DNA from: Peromyscus leucopus
Lineage: Eukaryota; Chordata; Mammalia; Rodentia; Cricetidae
Reading direction: 5' to 3'
NCBI RefSeq assembly: GCF_004664715.2
Contig: NC_051073.1
Span: forward strand, 64,493,436-64,557,435
DNA length: 64,000 nucleotides
The position numbers and the translations under genes were made by a program. Under the pieces are notes generated by a model, which saw nothing but the letters and a program-made list of their open reading frames with translations, made no database searches and was not told the origin of the DNA. Below are positions 1 through 11,821 of this stretch, in pieces. Numbering within the stretch: position 1 is the stretch's first letter; each line of letters begins with the position of its first letter.

Positions 1-19
1 GAAATGCAAGTCCAACAGT

Positions 20-111
20 CACACCTGGAAGGAAGGCAGAGCCACATCTGGAAGGAAGGCGGAGCCACACCTGGAAGGAAGGCGGAGCCACACCTGGAAG
101 GAAGGCCGAGC
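20..111 (+). repeat. Minisatellite, four 23-bp units
   Basis: Four head-to-tail units of the form CACACCTGGAAGGAAGGCGG plus AGC, starting at 20, 43, 66 and 89, with one to two differences between units. It may extend left of the window only as non-matching sequence (1-19 does not fit). Confidence 0.85.
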
Positions 112-247
112 CAGGAGAACCGAGTTTGCTTCTTTCTTCCGGGCCAGGCAGGGCCCTGAGAACAGCCAGAAACTGGGGTCTCAAACCCCGCAGAATGATA
201 GACTCACTCTGGCAGGTAGGGCATTTGAATATCTAAGAAGTTTCTGG

Positions 248-417
248 GCCAGGCAGTTGTGGCACAGGCCTTTAATCCACTCACTCAGGAGGCAGAGGCA
301 GGTGGATCTTGAGGAGTTCGAGGCCAGCCTGGTCTACAGAGAGAGATCCAGGACAGTCTAGAGAAACCCTGTCTCAGAAAAAAAACAAAACAAAACAAAA
401 CAAAACAACAACAACAA
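248..417 (+). mobile_element. B1 SINE (+) with 13-bp target duplication
   Basis: A 7SL-derived B1 body (TTTAATCC, GAGGCAGAGGCAGGTGGAT, GAGTTCGAGGCCAGCCTGG) with a CAAAA-rich tail. AAGAAGTTTCTGG is repeated exactly on both sides (235-247 and 418-430), showing a young L1-mediated insertion. Confidence 0.9.
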
Positions 418-902
418 AAGAAGTTTCTGGATGAGACTGTGGCTGTTGGCCAGGCCTCACCCTTTAAGATCCCAGGGCCTGGAGAAAAAAAAGCTGCCTT
501 CGGTGTTGGAACTCAACTAGCCCGGAGGCCTGTGTCCCTGGAAACAGACTGGGACAAAACACAGGTGCCCTGTTCTTTCCCGTCAGGAGTGACTCCAACA
601 TCAAAGATGCTTTGCGTTTTGCTGAAGTAAAACTATGCTAATGGCCCTTCATGCCATGACTTCAAATAACCACACTCCTGAGCCATCTGTAAGTACCCTC
701 ACTTACTTACCAGGCCAAGGTCACCCGATATGGCCAAGAGGAGTGAAACCTGGCTCAGGTTGGAGACTGTGACATTTTTATTGAGAACAATCAGACTTTT
801 TAATACCTTTATCAGAAACAGTTCATAATGGTAATTGCCAGGATCAATACTGTGGGAGTTGCCAGGATCCAGTGAAGTTTGCAGGGTACACAAGATTATT
901 GT

Positions 903-1130
903 CTAAGACCAATTATTCTGTCAAGTTTCCATGCCCTTACTACTGAGGGAACATACAGAGAGACACAAAGTGACCTGAACGCTTCACTGCCTGAGGGAAT
1001 GCTTTGGTTTCTCAGGAACTGGAAGGTACATTATGCCCCAGAAGCCATGGACGCTAACCTGAAAAACCTATGATGCATATCTCTCAAGACAGCTAGTCCA
1101 GGCAACCCCATGTTTTCCTGCAAGTCCCCC
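903..1130 (+). repeat. Dispersed repeat, copy 1 (partner at 4452-4690)
   Basis: Aligns over about 220 bases with 4452-4690, both beginning GACCAATT and sharing blocks such as CAGGAACTGGA and AACCCC, with roughly one difference in four by eye. The family is not recognised. The pair flanks the proviral remnant, so it may be LTR or other ERV-linked sequence. Confidence 0.5.
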
Positions 1131-1439
1131 TTTTTATTTTTTATCTTTTAATTTTAGGGTATGCAAGTCAATCTTTAAAGCAGACATGGAGCAGCAAATC
1201 AGTCTCAAGGCTATAATGTATCCCGGTATATCCATCAAAAAGCTTCCCAATGATATGCCTGTGGATAGTTTAGAAGTCCAATTAGAGACAGAAAATAATG
1301 ACCAAAAAAAAATCTTTGTCAGGTTCTGTGCAGTAATAGAAGAGGGTAATTTATCTAACTTTGAATGATGAACGGCTACTATTTAATTATGCAAGACTTG
1401 AATATCAATACTCAAACTGTCATGTGACCGTCTTTGCCG

Positions 1440-2880
1440 CGAGGGACAGTATGATTAGCAGTGGAGGCACTCAAGATGTCAGAATCATTGACATAAACAG
1501 TTAGCAAAGTGAGGTACGGGCTGGTCAGGTACAGGAGCCCACCACGTTGCAGCAGTAACAGATGCATTCTTACAGCCATAGCAAGGCACGGTCACACCCT
1601 CCCCTGAGATTCCACCCGTCTTTCCCCTAAGTCACTTCATCTGAGTCATGGTTGGTAGGCAGACTCTGCTCTTCATGGGTCGACGACGACTCCGTTACCC
1701 TGTTCTCTCCCTTTTCTTCAGGTGTAGCCTCTGGAGACACTTTGGAAGCCCTTCGTCCACGTTCCACAGGTTGAATCAGTCTTTCTGGTGTCCACAATGG
1801 CTTTTCAGCACCCTGAGGGAAATCACAAACACAGTCTTGGCTCCGATGAATCCCAGGATCCGGCTCTTCCATTGACCTGACATAACATCTCTCCAAAGGA
1901 CCATGACATTGGACTTTTCCAGAGGGGCCTAAAAAACATTCTGCAACAGTGGGGTCATTCTTGCCCAAAATCTGAGAATTTAAAGTATATAGAATAGAAG
2001 ATAAAATATTGTGAGGAGTAGTCATACTACCTCACAAAAGACTGGCTGAAGGTTCTATGGAATGCCTGTGATGTGGGTTATATCAGACTGTTGTCAAAAT
2101 TCCTGAAAAGGCTCAGAAATGTATGTAGGAGCATTGATTTTTTTTAAAAAAATATTTTACAGGGGCATAAAATAGTAAAAACCAGTGCTAAGTCATCTGA
2201 AGTATTTAATGGAAATTTTAATATTTTCTTTCACGAGGACTACACATTTAAAGGATTAGTCCAATTTTTATCTTTGTAAACAGATTTTCCAGCATTTTAT
2301 TACTTTTAGCACAATATCATCCATATACTGTATTAATAAAAGCAAGAGGAAATAGCTCTTTAGTTCTTTTTAAAGCACTAGCAACACACTTTTGACACAA
2401 AGTTGGACTTAGTCGTTGTTAATCCCTTTTTCCTTGTTGAATGACTGCCAATAGTTGAGGCATTGACTGCCCTTGGAGGGCCACAGCCAGGGTTGACCCT
2501 TGAGCATTATATCAGCACAGAGGCAGATGTAACCACTGATGTCTCTTTTCTTTCGAAAGGGGTGGATAGCAGTCTGGCATGTGGCATTAGCAGTCTTATA
2601 GGCCAGTTGTTTAACCGTAACCATCTCCACCTCCCATCAACCATCAGGCAGTTGATCACCTGCCAATGACAAGGAACAAAATCTTGATATGGCTTGTGGG
2701 GCCCCTGTCCAATTTTAGAAAGCTCCTCTGTCTCTTTTCCAGAATCTGATAATTTATGCCATGCCTGTAAAGCCAAAGCATTGATTTGTGCATAAGCCTC
2801 AGGAGAATGTATGATTGTTGTTGAGCATTACTGTACATGCCTTCTACTGTTAACCTTTCAAAAGTTGTGGGCACATTATT
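1440..2880 (-). pseudogene. Degenerate ERVK/ERV2 (betaretrovirus-like) provirus remnant
   Basis: Read on the minus strand, the pieces lie in retroviral order. A gag capsid-like part (about 2409-2874) is split over frames, with QGPHKPYQDFV and QLAYKTANATCQ. A reverse-transcriptase catalytic box QYMDD is at 2316-2330. An integrase C-terminal-like segment is in the open frame 1627-2025 (FPQGAEKPLWTPERLIQPV). A possible env start (WWAPVPDQPVPHF) is near 1500-1560. Protease, most of pol and most of env are missing, and frameshifts and stops break every part. It is an old, non-functional insertion. Confidence 0.75.
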
Positions 2881-3085
2881 TTATTGCTTTCAATAGCTTG
2901 GTCCTGACAGCTTTCTGAATAATCAGTCTTCCACAGTAAATATTCACCCCAGGAAGACAAGCCTTGGAGAAGATCCTTTAGTCAGAGGGAAGAAAAGTTT
3001 CCCCAGATGTGGAGTCAAGGAGAGACAGTGGGAAGGAGCAGCTGGTCCTGTACTGAGCACAAGCCTGCTGAGGAACCTTAAGTCT

Positions 3086-3261
3086 CGCTGGGCAGTGGTG
3101 GCGCACACCTTTAACTCCAGCACTCGGGAGGCAGAGCCAGGCAGTGAGTTCCAGGCCAGCCTGGCTACAGAGTGAGTTAGTTTCACGACGACGACGACGA
3201 CGACGACGACGGTCTCCAAAGCTACAGAAAAGCTCTGTCTCAAAAAACAAACAAACAAAAA
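3086..3261 (+). mobile_element. B1 SINE (+) carrying an (ACG)9 run
   Basis: A B1 body from GCTGGGCAGTGGTGGCGCA to a CAAA-type tail. Near-identical flanks GAACCTTAAGTCT (3073-3085) and GAATCTTAAGTCT (3262-3274) mark the target duplication. An ACG triplet array interrupts the 3' half. Confidence 0.88.
3185..3211 (+). repeat. (ACG)9 microsatellite
   Basis: Nine perfect ACG triplets inside the B1. CpG-containing ACG arrays are among the rarest triplet repeats in mammals. Confidence 0.95.
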
Positions 3262-3680
3262 GAATCTTAAGTCTTCAATGAAAGGGGTATATAATTCCTA
3301 ACTCTTTGTCCCAGGTTATTAGGATCGGGGGTTCACTCATGGGGTGGGGGTGGGGGAGAACATCCTCTCAGATCTTCTGCCATCTCCTGGGCTCGATGCA
3401 CAGTCCACAGCCCCTTGCATCAGAGACCTACACCCTGACTTAGAAAGAGTTAATTCTCCTATGGGGTGGGGGAGGATGAGGGATAACCTCAGTGAGAGAT
3501 GAAGTAAAGCAGTGAAAAAAGGTGTCATGCTGTTAGCATTCAGACCCGCCCCTTGGGGACCCACCCAGCATCCTGATGTCATCTTACATAAAGTCCCCTT
3601 TAAGAGAGAAAAAAAAAAACCCTCCCTTCTTCCTCCTTCCTTCCTCCTTTTTCACACCATGAGGTAATGCACAGCTCCAC

Positions 3681-3695
3681 TTCCCCTCCCTCCCT

Positions 3696-3756
<61 letters not shown>

Positions 3757-3775
3757 CCCTTCTCTCGATTCCCTC
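3681..3775 (+). repeat. (CCCT)n/(CT)n microsatellite
   Basis: A pyrimidine-only tract: CCCT units passing into a long CT run, then degenerate CTTT. Confidence 0.95.
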
Positions 3776-3968
3776 CCTATAGCAAGAAATCCAAGGGAGT
3801 CTGCTTAAGGGGTATAGAGAGTTTATTCAAACATAAATTGGAGAAAACAACTCACTAAACGGAATAGGCAAATTGTTGCAGGGACCTGGAGGGCTGGGGT
3901 CCTGTCCCACGCTGCTCTTGCCGCCTGAGTCAACCTGCACCATCCAAGACCACGAGGGAGAGAGGGGC

Positions 3969-3970
<2 letters not shown>

Positions 3971-4013
<43 letters not shown>
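3971..4013 (+). repeat. (TG)n microsatellite
   Basis: About 21 uninterrupted TG units. Confidence 0.97.
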
Positions 4014-4015
<2 letters not shown>

Positions 4016-4451
4016 CCGTGCCCCTCAGCTTAAGCTAGCCCCTCAGCCCCTCGGGGCTGGCACTTCAAGGTCATAGGTAGGGCAGGTACCCACTACACTG
4101 TCCCCTCCCCCTTTAATAATAAAACTTTCCACATGGATACCGCATCTGCATGGCGTCCATGGGGCACCTTGGATCAAGCCGCCAAGGCCTCTTGAGCGCG
4201 GCTTTACGAAACATGCTGTCAGGAACTGCACTTGAAGGGTAGGTTTTTAAGAGCTGAGGAGATTGGAACTGGGGGAGGGGAACATGACAAGGAGGGAAAC
4301 CCGCAACCTCATCACAGAAAGAGGACACTAGATGATATCTCTTCAGGTTCTGATTTTTCTTCTGTTCCCAGCATTAGTTCTGATTTTTTCTGATCACTTT
4401 CATTTTTAATTTCGACTGTGCCATTTTTTTTTAAATCTATTACTGTTTTTA

Positions 4452-4690
4452 TTTCTTCCCAAAGACCAATTGTCCAGCCAAGCTTCCATGTTTCCTTGAC
4501 TACTAAGGGAACAGACAGAGAAACACCAAGTGGCCTGAACGTTGTACGTTGGTCTTCCAGGAACTGGAGGGGACTTTATGTCCCAGGAGTCAGGGAGTCT
4601 GACCTGCAAAACCTGTGACGTGCGCCTCTCAGGGCAGCTAGGCCAGGCCAACCCCGTGGTTCCCTGGATAGCCCCCAAATCTGTCACCAT
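4452..4690 (+). repeat. Dispersed repeat, copy 2 (partner at 903-1130)
   Basis: Direct-orientation partner of 903-1130. It has a gap of about 14 bases relative to it after CTGAACG. Family unknown. Confidence 0.5.
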
Positions 4691-5102
4691 AACTGCTATG
4701 GTCGGAGGCACAGGCCTCTGGATTTTTTCTGCCTCAGCTTCCCACCTCCTCAGCAGGTCTCTGCAGGCGGCAATGGGGGTTCATCAGCACTGAGAATTAT
4801 ACAGAGGTGCCCTGCCCCCGACCAGCTGCCACAGAGCCAGGGCCTTGCACAGAGGCGACTGTCTGAAGCTGGGCTGCTGGACTGAGCCCTCAGCAAGCAT
4901 CTTGTGGTGTCTTTTGTCGGTAGCTGGTTGTTCCACACCCTCCCCGTCTCTCGGCTTCCTCATCAGTAAACGAGAGGTCTGAACAAGATGAGATGAGGGA
5001 AAATGACGACTGACATGTTGAGTTTTACTCTTTTCTTGTCACCTGTACACGTATTGTTTCTGTTAGTCCCCGTGAAACAATTTTTACTCAATCCTCATTT
5101 TT

Positions 5103-5212
<110 letters not shown>

Positions 5213-5360
5213 GGTTTTTCGAGACAGGGTTTCTCTATGTAGTTTTGGTGCCTGTCCTGGATCTCACTCTGTAGACCAGGCTGACCTCAAACTCACAGAG
5301 ATCCGCCTGGCTCTGCCTCTGAGTACTGGAATTCAAGGCGTGCACCACCACCGCCCAGCT
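5213..5360 (-). mobile_element. B1 SINE (-)
   Basis: Reads GAGACAGGGTTTCTCT...ACCACCACCGCCCAGC, the reverse complement of a B1 body. Confidence 0.9.
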
Positions 5361-5418
5361 TCAATCTTCATTTTTCACAGGGAAAAAGGAATAGGAAAAT
5401 CAGTCATTTTAGAGGATG

Positions 5419-5464
<46 letters not shown>
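5419..5464 (+). repeat. (GT)n microsatellite
   Basis: About 22 GT units. Confidence 0.97.
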
Positions 5465-5466
<2 letters not shown>

Positions 5467-5484
5467 TTCAATGGTCACATAGAG

Positions 5485-5809
5485 GGATTGGGAGATAATT
5501 CAATAAAATGCTTGACTCACAAGCACAAGGTTTTGATCCCCAGAATCCTAGAATCTGTGTAAAAATGTCAGCTCTATGGTACCCTTGAAATTCTAGCACC
5601 AGAGAGAGACAGACAGATTCCGGGGCTTGCTGACCAGCCAGCCTAGCATAATTGGTGAGCTGCAGCCAATGAGAGACCCTGTCTCAAAGGAGATGGACAG
5701 CATGCCTGAGGATAGCAGAGCTTGCCCTCTGGCCTCCACACACGTGCACCAGCACACACATGAACATGTGCACACACACACATGCATATACATGAATATA
5801 TACACATAT

Positions 5810-5855
<46 letters not shown>

Positions 5856-5860
5856 ACAAA
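5485..5860 (+). mobile_element. B3/B2-class SINE (+) with CA tail array
   Basis: GGGAGATAATTCAATAAAATGCTTG, GATCCCCAGAATCC, GAGAGACCCTGTCTCAAAG and CTCTGGCCTCCACACAC match the head, body and tail of a tRNA-derived rodent SINE. The CA array 5811-5850 continues from its tail. Confidence 0.7.
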
Positions 5861-6111
5861 TCTTTTTAATGGTCACTCAGAAACTTCCACAGAAACTATG
5901 GCCAGGAACACTGTCTCTTACGTTACTTAGTGTCCCTTATGTAATAGATTAAGAGAAAAATTCCTCCTAAAAGTCAGTGCCTGGTAACTGTCCCCTCAGA
6001 AGCTATAATATATGCCATTGTACGAGGCAGAACTAAGTTTCCAACTCTTTACTTTTGTCCTGACTCCCAGGAACCTTGCAGCTAATTACAAGCTTATAAA
6101 AGACATTTGAC

Positions 6112-6268
6112 GCCCAGCAGTGATGGCGCACGCCCTTAGTCCCAACACTCAGGAAGCAGAGGTAGGTGGATGGATCTCTGTGAGTTCGAGGCTAGCTTAG
6201 TCTACAGAGCAAGTTCTGGGACAACCAGGACTACATCGAGAAACTCTGTCTTGAAAAAACAAAAAGCA
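6112..6268 (+). mobile_element. B1 SINE (+)
   Basis: CCCAGCAGTGATGGCGCACG...GAGTTCGAGGCTAGC with an A-rich tail; the first of two B1 copies head to tail. Confidence 0.88.
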
Positions 6269-6284
6269 AATAAATAAAAAAGAA

Positions 6285-6412
6285 CTGGGTGGTGGTGGCA
6301 CACACCTTTGATCCCAGCATTTGGGAGGCAGAGGCAGGTGGATCTCTGTGAGTTCGAGGCCAGCCTGGTCTACAGGACAGCCAGGGCTACACAGAGAAAC
6401 CCTGTCTAGAAG
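6285..6412 (+). mobile_element. B1 SINE (+)
   Basis: GGGTGGTGGTGGCACACACC...GAGAAACCCTGTCT. It lies about 20 bases after the preceding B1 and seems to have inserted in or near its A-tail. Confidence 0.9.
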
Positions 6413-6931
6413 GACACCCCTACCCACCCATCCCCACTCCCATCCCTCCTCTCCCCCCCCAAAAAAAAGACATCTGGGCTCTTGGCAGCATTATCTCTAA
6501 CCTGTGGCCACTAAGCTTGTGGAGAGTCCTCTGAACAGAGTGACTGTGCCACCCACACTGAGTGGGACCCCTTTCAGAGGCTAACGCCTTAATAAAGACA
6601 TCAAGGTGCCAGGTGCCAGCTGGGACCGTCCCAGACAAACCCTGCCTGGAACGGAAACAGTGTTGCTGCAGCCGTTTGGAGGGCGCTCTAAACGCAGTGA
6701 CTGCACAGAGCTGGAGCGAGACTGTCATTCCCAGAAAACAGCGGTTGCAAAGAATCTCCACAGTATCTGCAGACCGGGAAAAGGCAGGGGCAAGGCCTCT
6801 CCTGTCCTGCATCCGGGACCGCTTCATTTCTCAAAGACCTCATGAGCAGCACTGATGCCATGTCTGGTGGCCAGGTCCCTTATAGAAGGAAGGGTCAAAC
6901 AACCTCTTAAGAAAGACATTTGAGGGGGGGG

Positions 6932-7110
6932 GGTCTGGAGAGACAGCTCAGTAGTTAAGAGCACTAGCTGTTGTTCCAGAGGTCCTGAGTTCAATTCCCA
7001 GCAACCACACGGTGGCTCACAACCATCCGTAATGAGATCTGGCGCCCTCTTCTGGCCTGCAGACAGAACACTGTATACAAAATAAATGCATAAATAAATA
7101 ATTTCTTTTA
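6932..7110 (+). mobile_element. B2 SINE (+)
   Basis: TCTGGAGAGACAGCTCAGTAGTTAAGAGCAC...CAATTCCCAGCAACCAC...TCTGGCGCCCTCTTCTGGCC, the tRNA-derived B2 body, ending in an A/T-rich tail. A and B box-like segments are visible. Confidence 0.9.
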
Positions 7111-7419
7111 AAAAAGAAAGGCATTGGTCCATAATCTCAGCACTCAGAGGCTGAGGCAGGGTGTGTGTGTGTGTGTGTGTGCACGCGAGTGCGTGCATCA
7201 TTAATTCTAGTCCTGTTGTGCTACATGGCAAGACCCTGACTCACAGCGGTGGGAGGTGGCTCAGCTGAGTTCCCAGCACCCGCACTGGGTGGAAGGATGG
7301 CAGACATCTTTAACTCCAGCTCCACAGGATCCGAGGTGCTCTTCGGGCCACCTCGGGCACTTCAAACTCACGTGTACATACTCAGCACAGACAGATACTT
7401 AAAAATTAAATCTTAAAAC

Positions 7420-8780
7420 AAAAACGGTGGTTGTGAGATGGTGTTGCTGAAGATGCCCAGCACGCTGTACAGTTCTGCCCCCAACCTACGGAAGGCAGGA
7501 TCGACTTTCTGACTTCTCCCTAGCCAGGACCAGCTGAGTCGCCTTGCTCCCACTTTCCGGCAAGACAGATCTCAGAGGACCTCACAGAAGTAGGAAGAGG
7601 GGACCACGCTTCTTCCAAGAACCGACACTAGAGGTCGCCCTTCCCCAATATTAGACGAAATTCTGCGGCAAGATGTACTCTGTTCAAAAGGCAGCCTGGG
7701 AAGTGAGCTCTTGGCCCTTCAAAGGTGGCAGATGGGAAGGTGTCGCTGTGGGTCAGATAAGGTGGCGGAGCTGTCCAAGTTCCAAGGACGTTCTAAGATT
7801 GCTGACGAGAGGCAGCGATGGGCAGGACACAGAGATGGGTCAGTCATGTCTCTCCTCAACCCCCCTGCCCCTTTCTCCTATATGCCACCTCCGTGGAGAG
7901 CATGGGGTGCTGTGGTCTGGGGCAGGGTGGAAAAGACATCCTTTCCATAGTGATGAACTGGGAAGAACAGAGGCAGCCTCTTTAGAGCACACACTAGTGT
8001 GCGCAAAATAGGAAGGCGCTGTGCGGACAGCTGGACCTGCACCCATTTCTCACTAGCCTGATAGTCTCTGCAGAGCAGACAGACGATGTGTTAATGATGC
8101 TTAGGGGACTCAAGAGAGCCCCAGAGGCTGACGGAACCTGGTTTGTGTGCCAGTTTCTCTCCATTGTGCTGTTCTTGGTCGTACTTTTCTTGTGGAGGCC
8201 TGTTTGCCTGTGTAAACACAAGACTGCTTCTAGAAGATAATACTGTAATCTTTAGTTCTCTAGCCAGATGCCATTGTCTGCTGGAAGCCGGTAGGTCTTG
8301 TTCTAGCTGAGGGTTACAGGTTAAATGCCCAGTTCAAGTCACTAGGCTTTGTAGAGTAGGAGTCAGGCTGTTCACCTTCAGCAGTGACGCCCAGTTCACA
8401 TAGGAGAGCTACCTGCTTCCCTCAGCAAACCATGCAGGGCTAGGAAAAAAACTGTCACTGAGGGATAGGGATGCAACTAGGCATTGGCCCGGCTGCCGTT
8501 TGGGTGGTCAGTGTCCTTTAGAGACTGATGGATAAAGGTGAGGTCGCTACCATGACACACTGCTGAGGACTGTTGGGTGGGGTCTTGTGGAAGGTCTCAG
8601 GTCATTGTGGGTGTGCCTACCAAAGGATTGTGGTACATCAGTCCCTTCTTCTGCTTCCTGGCATATGAAGTGAGCAGTTTCTTCAGCCACACCACATGCC
8701 CAACTGATTACAGATTGATACCTTAAAAAAAAAAAAAAGTGAACTAAAGGAAGCCTTCCCTCATTTTCAGTTTCAAGCCT
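7420..8780. other. Intergenic stretch, nothing recognised
   Basis: About 1.4 kb without recognisable coding exon or clear repeat apart from a short A run at 8725. Open frames here are short and show no family resemblance. Confidence 0.5.
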
Positions 8781-9203
8781 GTGGTGGTTTGTAAACGTCC
8801 CTTATAGGTTCATATGTTTGCGTGTTCGGTCCTCAGCTAGTGGAACTGTTTGGGGAGGATTAGGAGGTGTGGTCTTATTGGAGGAAGCATGTCGCTGGGA
8901 ATGATGGGATTTGGGGTTTCAGAAGCTCGTGCAATGCCCAGTCTCTGTCTCTATCTGTCTCTCTTTCTCTCTGTCCACTGCCTGTGGATCAGAATGTAAA
9001 GCTCTCAGCTACTGCTCAAGCACCATGCCTGTCTGTTTCCTGCCATGATGATCATGCACTAACCCTCTAAAACTGTAAGCAAGCCCCCAATTAAATGCTT
9101 TCTTTTGTAAGAGTGGCCATGGTGTCTCCTCACAGTAACGGAACAGTGACTAGGACAGTACCTCGGGTATTTTGTTATAGAAACGGAAACATGACTGGCA
9201 CAG
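8781..9203 (+). mobile_element. MaLR/ORR1-like LTR (+)
   Basis: TGTGGTGGTTTGTAAACG...GGATTAGGAGGTGTGG...CATGATGATCATGCACTAACCCTCTAAAACTGTAAGC...ATTAAATGCTTTC...GGTGTCTCCTCACAGTAACGG, the characteristic course of rodent ORR1-type MaLR LTRs. The right end may include a second, truncated end (GGGTATTTTGTTATAGAAACG). No clean 5-bp duplication found. Confidence 0.7.
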
Positions 9204-9718
9204 TCCAACAAAGGGAAGCATTGCTTCCGGTTGTGTGAGCCATCTCCTGGTCCCTCGGGCAGAGCCACCCACGAGCCCTCCTGCCCCGGCCTTTTGGAAG
9301 AGAACAGCACCCTGACCCTTCACACTCCAAGATTTTCAGATGTCAGGTCTCAGTGTGGCTGGTCATACCCTGGTGCTGGCTGTGACCCAAGTGTAGGGCA
9401 GCCATTTGTATCTTCAGCAGAAGGTAGAGTTTTGTCTCCATGGAAAGCCCGAGGGAGCCAGCTTGCCATGCGCCGATTCCTCTTCCCACTGGAAGGAAAC
9501 AGTGCAGGAGCCGCTCCTCAGCAGACCATGAAAGCCAGACACCCCCAGGTACTGAAGGGCACAGTGATGATGGAAGTATAATTGTAAAAGCACAACATGT
9601 CCCATGTGGTCAAGTGTCAGGGCTGGAAGTACTCACCCAGCTGTGCACTGGCTCTTACTGTGGCTAGAAAGACCTGGGGCAGGGGCAGGACTGTAGCCGA
9701 CCCCTCCCAGGACCCCTG

Positions 9719-10048
9719 TGTGGTGGTTTGAAAGAAAATGGCCCCTGAAGGGAGTGGCACTATTAGGAGGTGTGGTCTTGCTGGAGGAAGTGTGTACCTG
9801 TGGAGGAGGCTTTTGGGGTCTCATATAAACTCAAACCATGCCCAATGAGACAGACTACTTCCTGCTGCCTGCCTATCAGGATGCAAAACTCTCAGCTCCT
9901 TCTCCAGCACCATGTCTGCCTGCATGCCGACATGTCCCACTGTGATGATAATGGACTGAACCTCTGAAACTGTAAGCCACCCTAATTAGATGTTTTCCTT
10001 TATTAGAGTTGCTGTGGTCATGGTGTCTTTTTACAGCAATAGAAACCT
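9719..10048 (+). mobile_element. MaLR/ORR1-like LTR (+), second copy
   Basis: TGTGGTGGTTTGAAAGAAAATGGCCCC...TGATGATAATGGACTGAACCTCTGAAACTGTAAGCC...GGTGTCTTTTTACAGCAATAGAAACC. Same family and orientation as 8781-9203, about 0.5 kb away. The DNA between them shows no internal ERV sequence I can recognise. Confidence 0.75.
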
Positions 10049-11468
10049 GCAGATATCCCCCAAGCCCAGGTAAGAGTATGATGGATGCTCTAGGAAAAGA
10101 TCTGCCCATCTTACTATTGAAGAGTGACCTCTCCAGTGAGCTGAGTTTAGCCATGGCTTGTTCTCTGGAACACAGGGAGGAGCCTTAGATAGTGCAAGTG
10201 GACATTTTGAAACATATTAAAGACATCCGTTTAATTCTTTGAAGGCAACTGATGCAAAGTAGGAGCCTCCCCACCAGGACCGTCTTCCCAGGAGCCCATG
10301 GTATCATCATCCTTCCTGGTTCTTACTCAAGAATGATAGTGTTCTTCTAAAGGGGTGCCCGCCTTCCATAGTGTTCTGTACCTTGGGAGGCTGGAGAGGG
10401 AGTATAACAATGTCAGCAAGCTGGCATTGGGCTCTCCTTGACCTTGAAGACAGTCTTTAGTGTCAGGAATAAGACAAAATATTCCTGAGATATCCATGAA
10501 ATGTCCTTGCTGGAGGATGTACGCCAGATTCCTTTTATTATCAAAATGTCCCTGAGCCCCAGTCTGCAGCTTAAGGAAGGTTCTGACCACACAAACATCG
10601 CACATTATTTTTGGTCACCCTATTCCTACCTGCTGCTGATTCAGGATCTTGGTGTCCCCACCCGATGTCTCCCCCACTCTGCTTATTTCTGGGACTCCCC
10701 AAAGCTTCGTAGACATGCTCTGTGTCTACTCCCTTGGCTTTCTCTCCATTCTACCACACTAAGGCAGGCCTGCGCTGGAGGAAAAGGATACTTAAAATTC
10801 TCACCGCAACCTTGGTTTTTCTTTTGCTTTCTACTAGAAGTTTCTCGGGCCCGGTTGAGTTTTCCATTGTCCTCCAGGACCTCTGTTTTCTGGGAGATTC
10901 ATTTGATGGTCACATGGTAACCGCTTTGCTCCTGGCTCTTATTTCTTTAAGAGCACCTTGCTTGGGATCACTTCCAGCATCCTGGGCCACTTAACACCGA
11001 TCACTGCTACTTTTCAAAAACTCCCTTGCTATCTTCATGATTATTTTAAAGACATGTCTATCAAGCCGAAGGATATGTGACAATTAAGCCTGCAGAGAGA
11101 GTTTAGACTTGGTACAGTTACTGGGAGAAGCACAGCTCACCCCTGTTATTTCCACCCACTGGTCCCAAATAGGATGTGGTATCTCTGGGGTGGGCATGCA
11201 GGGATGGAGGTGGTCAGTGTTAACCTAATTTCCCCCCTACACACACCCACCTAGGAATCCTTATCTGTTGTCACAGATTGCTCAACCAAGAGACAGCTAT
11301 CTCTGGTGGTATTTCTCTTCCCCCGAGTGAAAGAGGATGTGTGTGCTGTTCCAGTCGGTGTCTGAGTAGCTCCATTTTTTGGATGTCAGGGGCTTCCCTG
11401 GTGGCCTTCTGTTCTTTCTTGCTCTCAGACTGGTCAAGTTGCAAACTTTCATAAGGCCGGATATGGTA
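10049..11468. other. Intergenic stretch, nothing recognised
   Basis: A 139-codon open frame (10501-10920) is present but has no family resemblance and no splice context, so it is not called as a gene. Confidence 0.5.
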
Positions 11469-11474
11469 GTGCAC

Positions 11475-11821
11475 TGTTGCTGGAGGGCTTCTCTCCAGGT
11501 TCCACCAAACCCCGCAGTCCCACAATTCACGTATAAAATAATCACTCAGACGCTTAAAATACTTATAAACTGTATGGCCGTGGCAGGCTTCTTGCTAACT
11601 GTTCTTATATCTTAAATTAACCCATTTTTATAAATCTATAACTTGCCATGTGGCTGGTGGCTTACCGGAGTCTTTACATGCTGCTTGTCCTGGCGGTGGC
11701 TGCAGTGTCTCTCCCTCCTTCTTCCTGTTTCCCCAATTCTCCTCTCTCTTTGTCCCGCCTATACTTCCTGCCTGGTCACTGGCCATCAGTGTTTTATTTA
11801 TATAGAGTGATATCCACAGCA
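11475..11821 (-). mobile_element. ERV2-type solo LTR (-), 347 bp, TSD GTGCAC
   Basis: Begins TG and ends CA, flanked by exact GTGCAC at 11469-11474 and 11822-11827. On the minus strand it reads TGCTGTGGATATCACTC..., with AATAAAACACTG as polyadenylation signal. The 6-bp duplication is the mark of ERVK/ERV2 integration. It resembles mys-type LTRs of cricetids (family name from memory). No internal sequence adjoins, so it is a solo LTR. Confidence 0.85.

Noticed and set aside
20..111. CRISPR-like regular repeats
   Set aside because: Head-to-tail minisatellite without spacers, in rodent DNA.
9719..10048. Two MaLR LTRs (8781 and 9719) as the ends of one provirus
   Set aside because: Same orientation and only 0.5 kb apart, but no internal MaLR sequence or shared target duplication seen; more likely two insertions.
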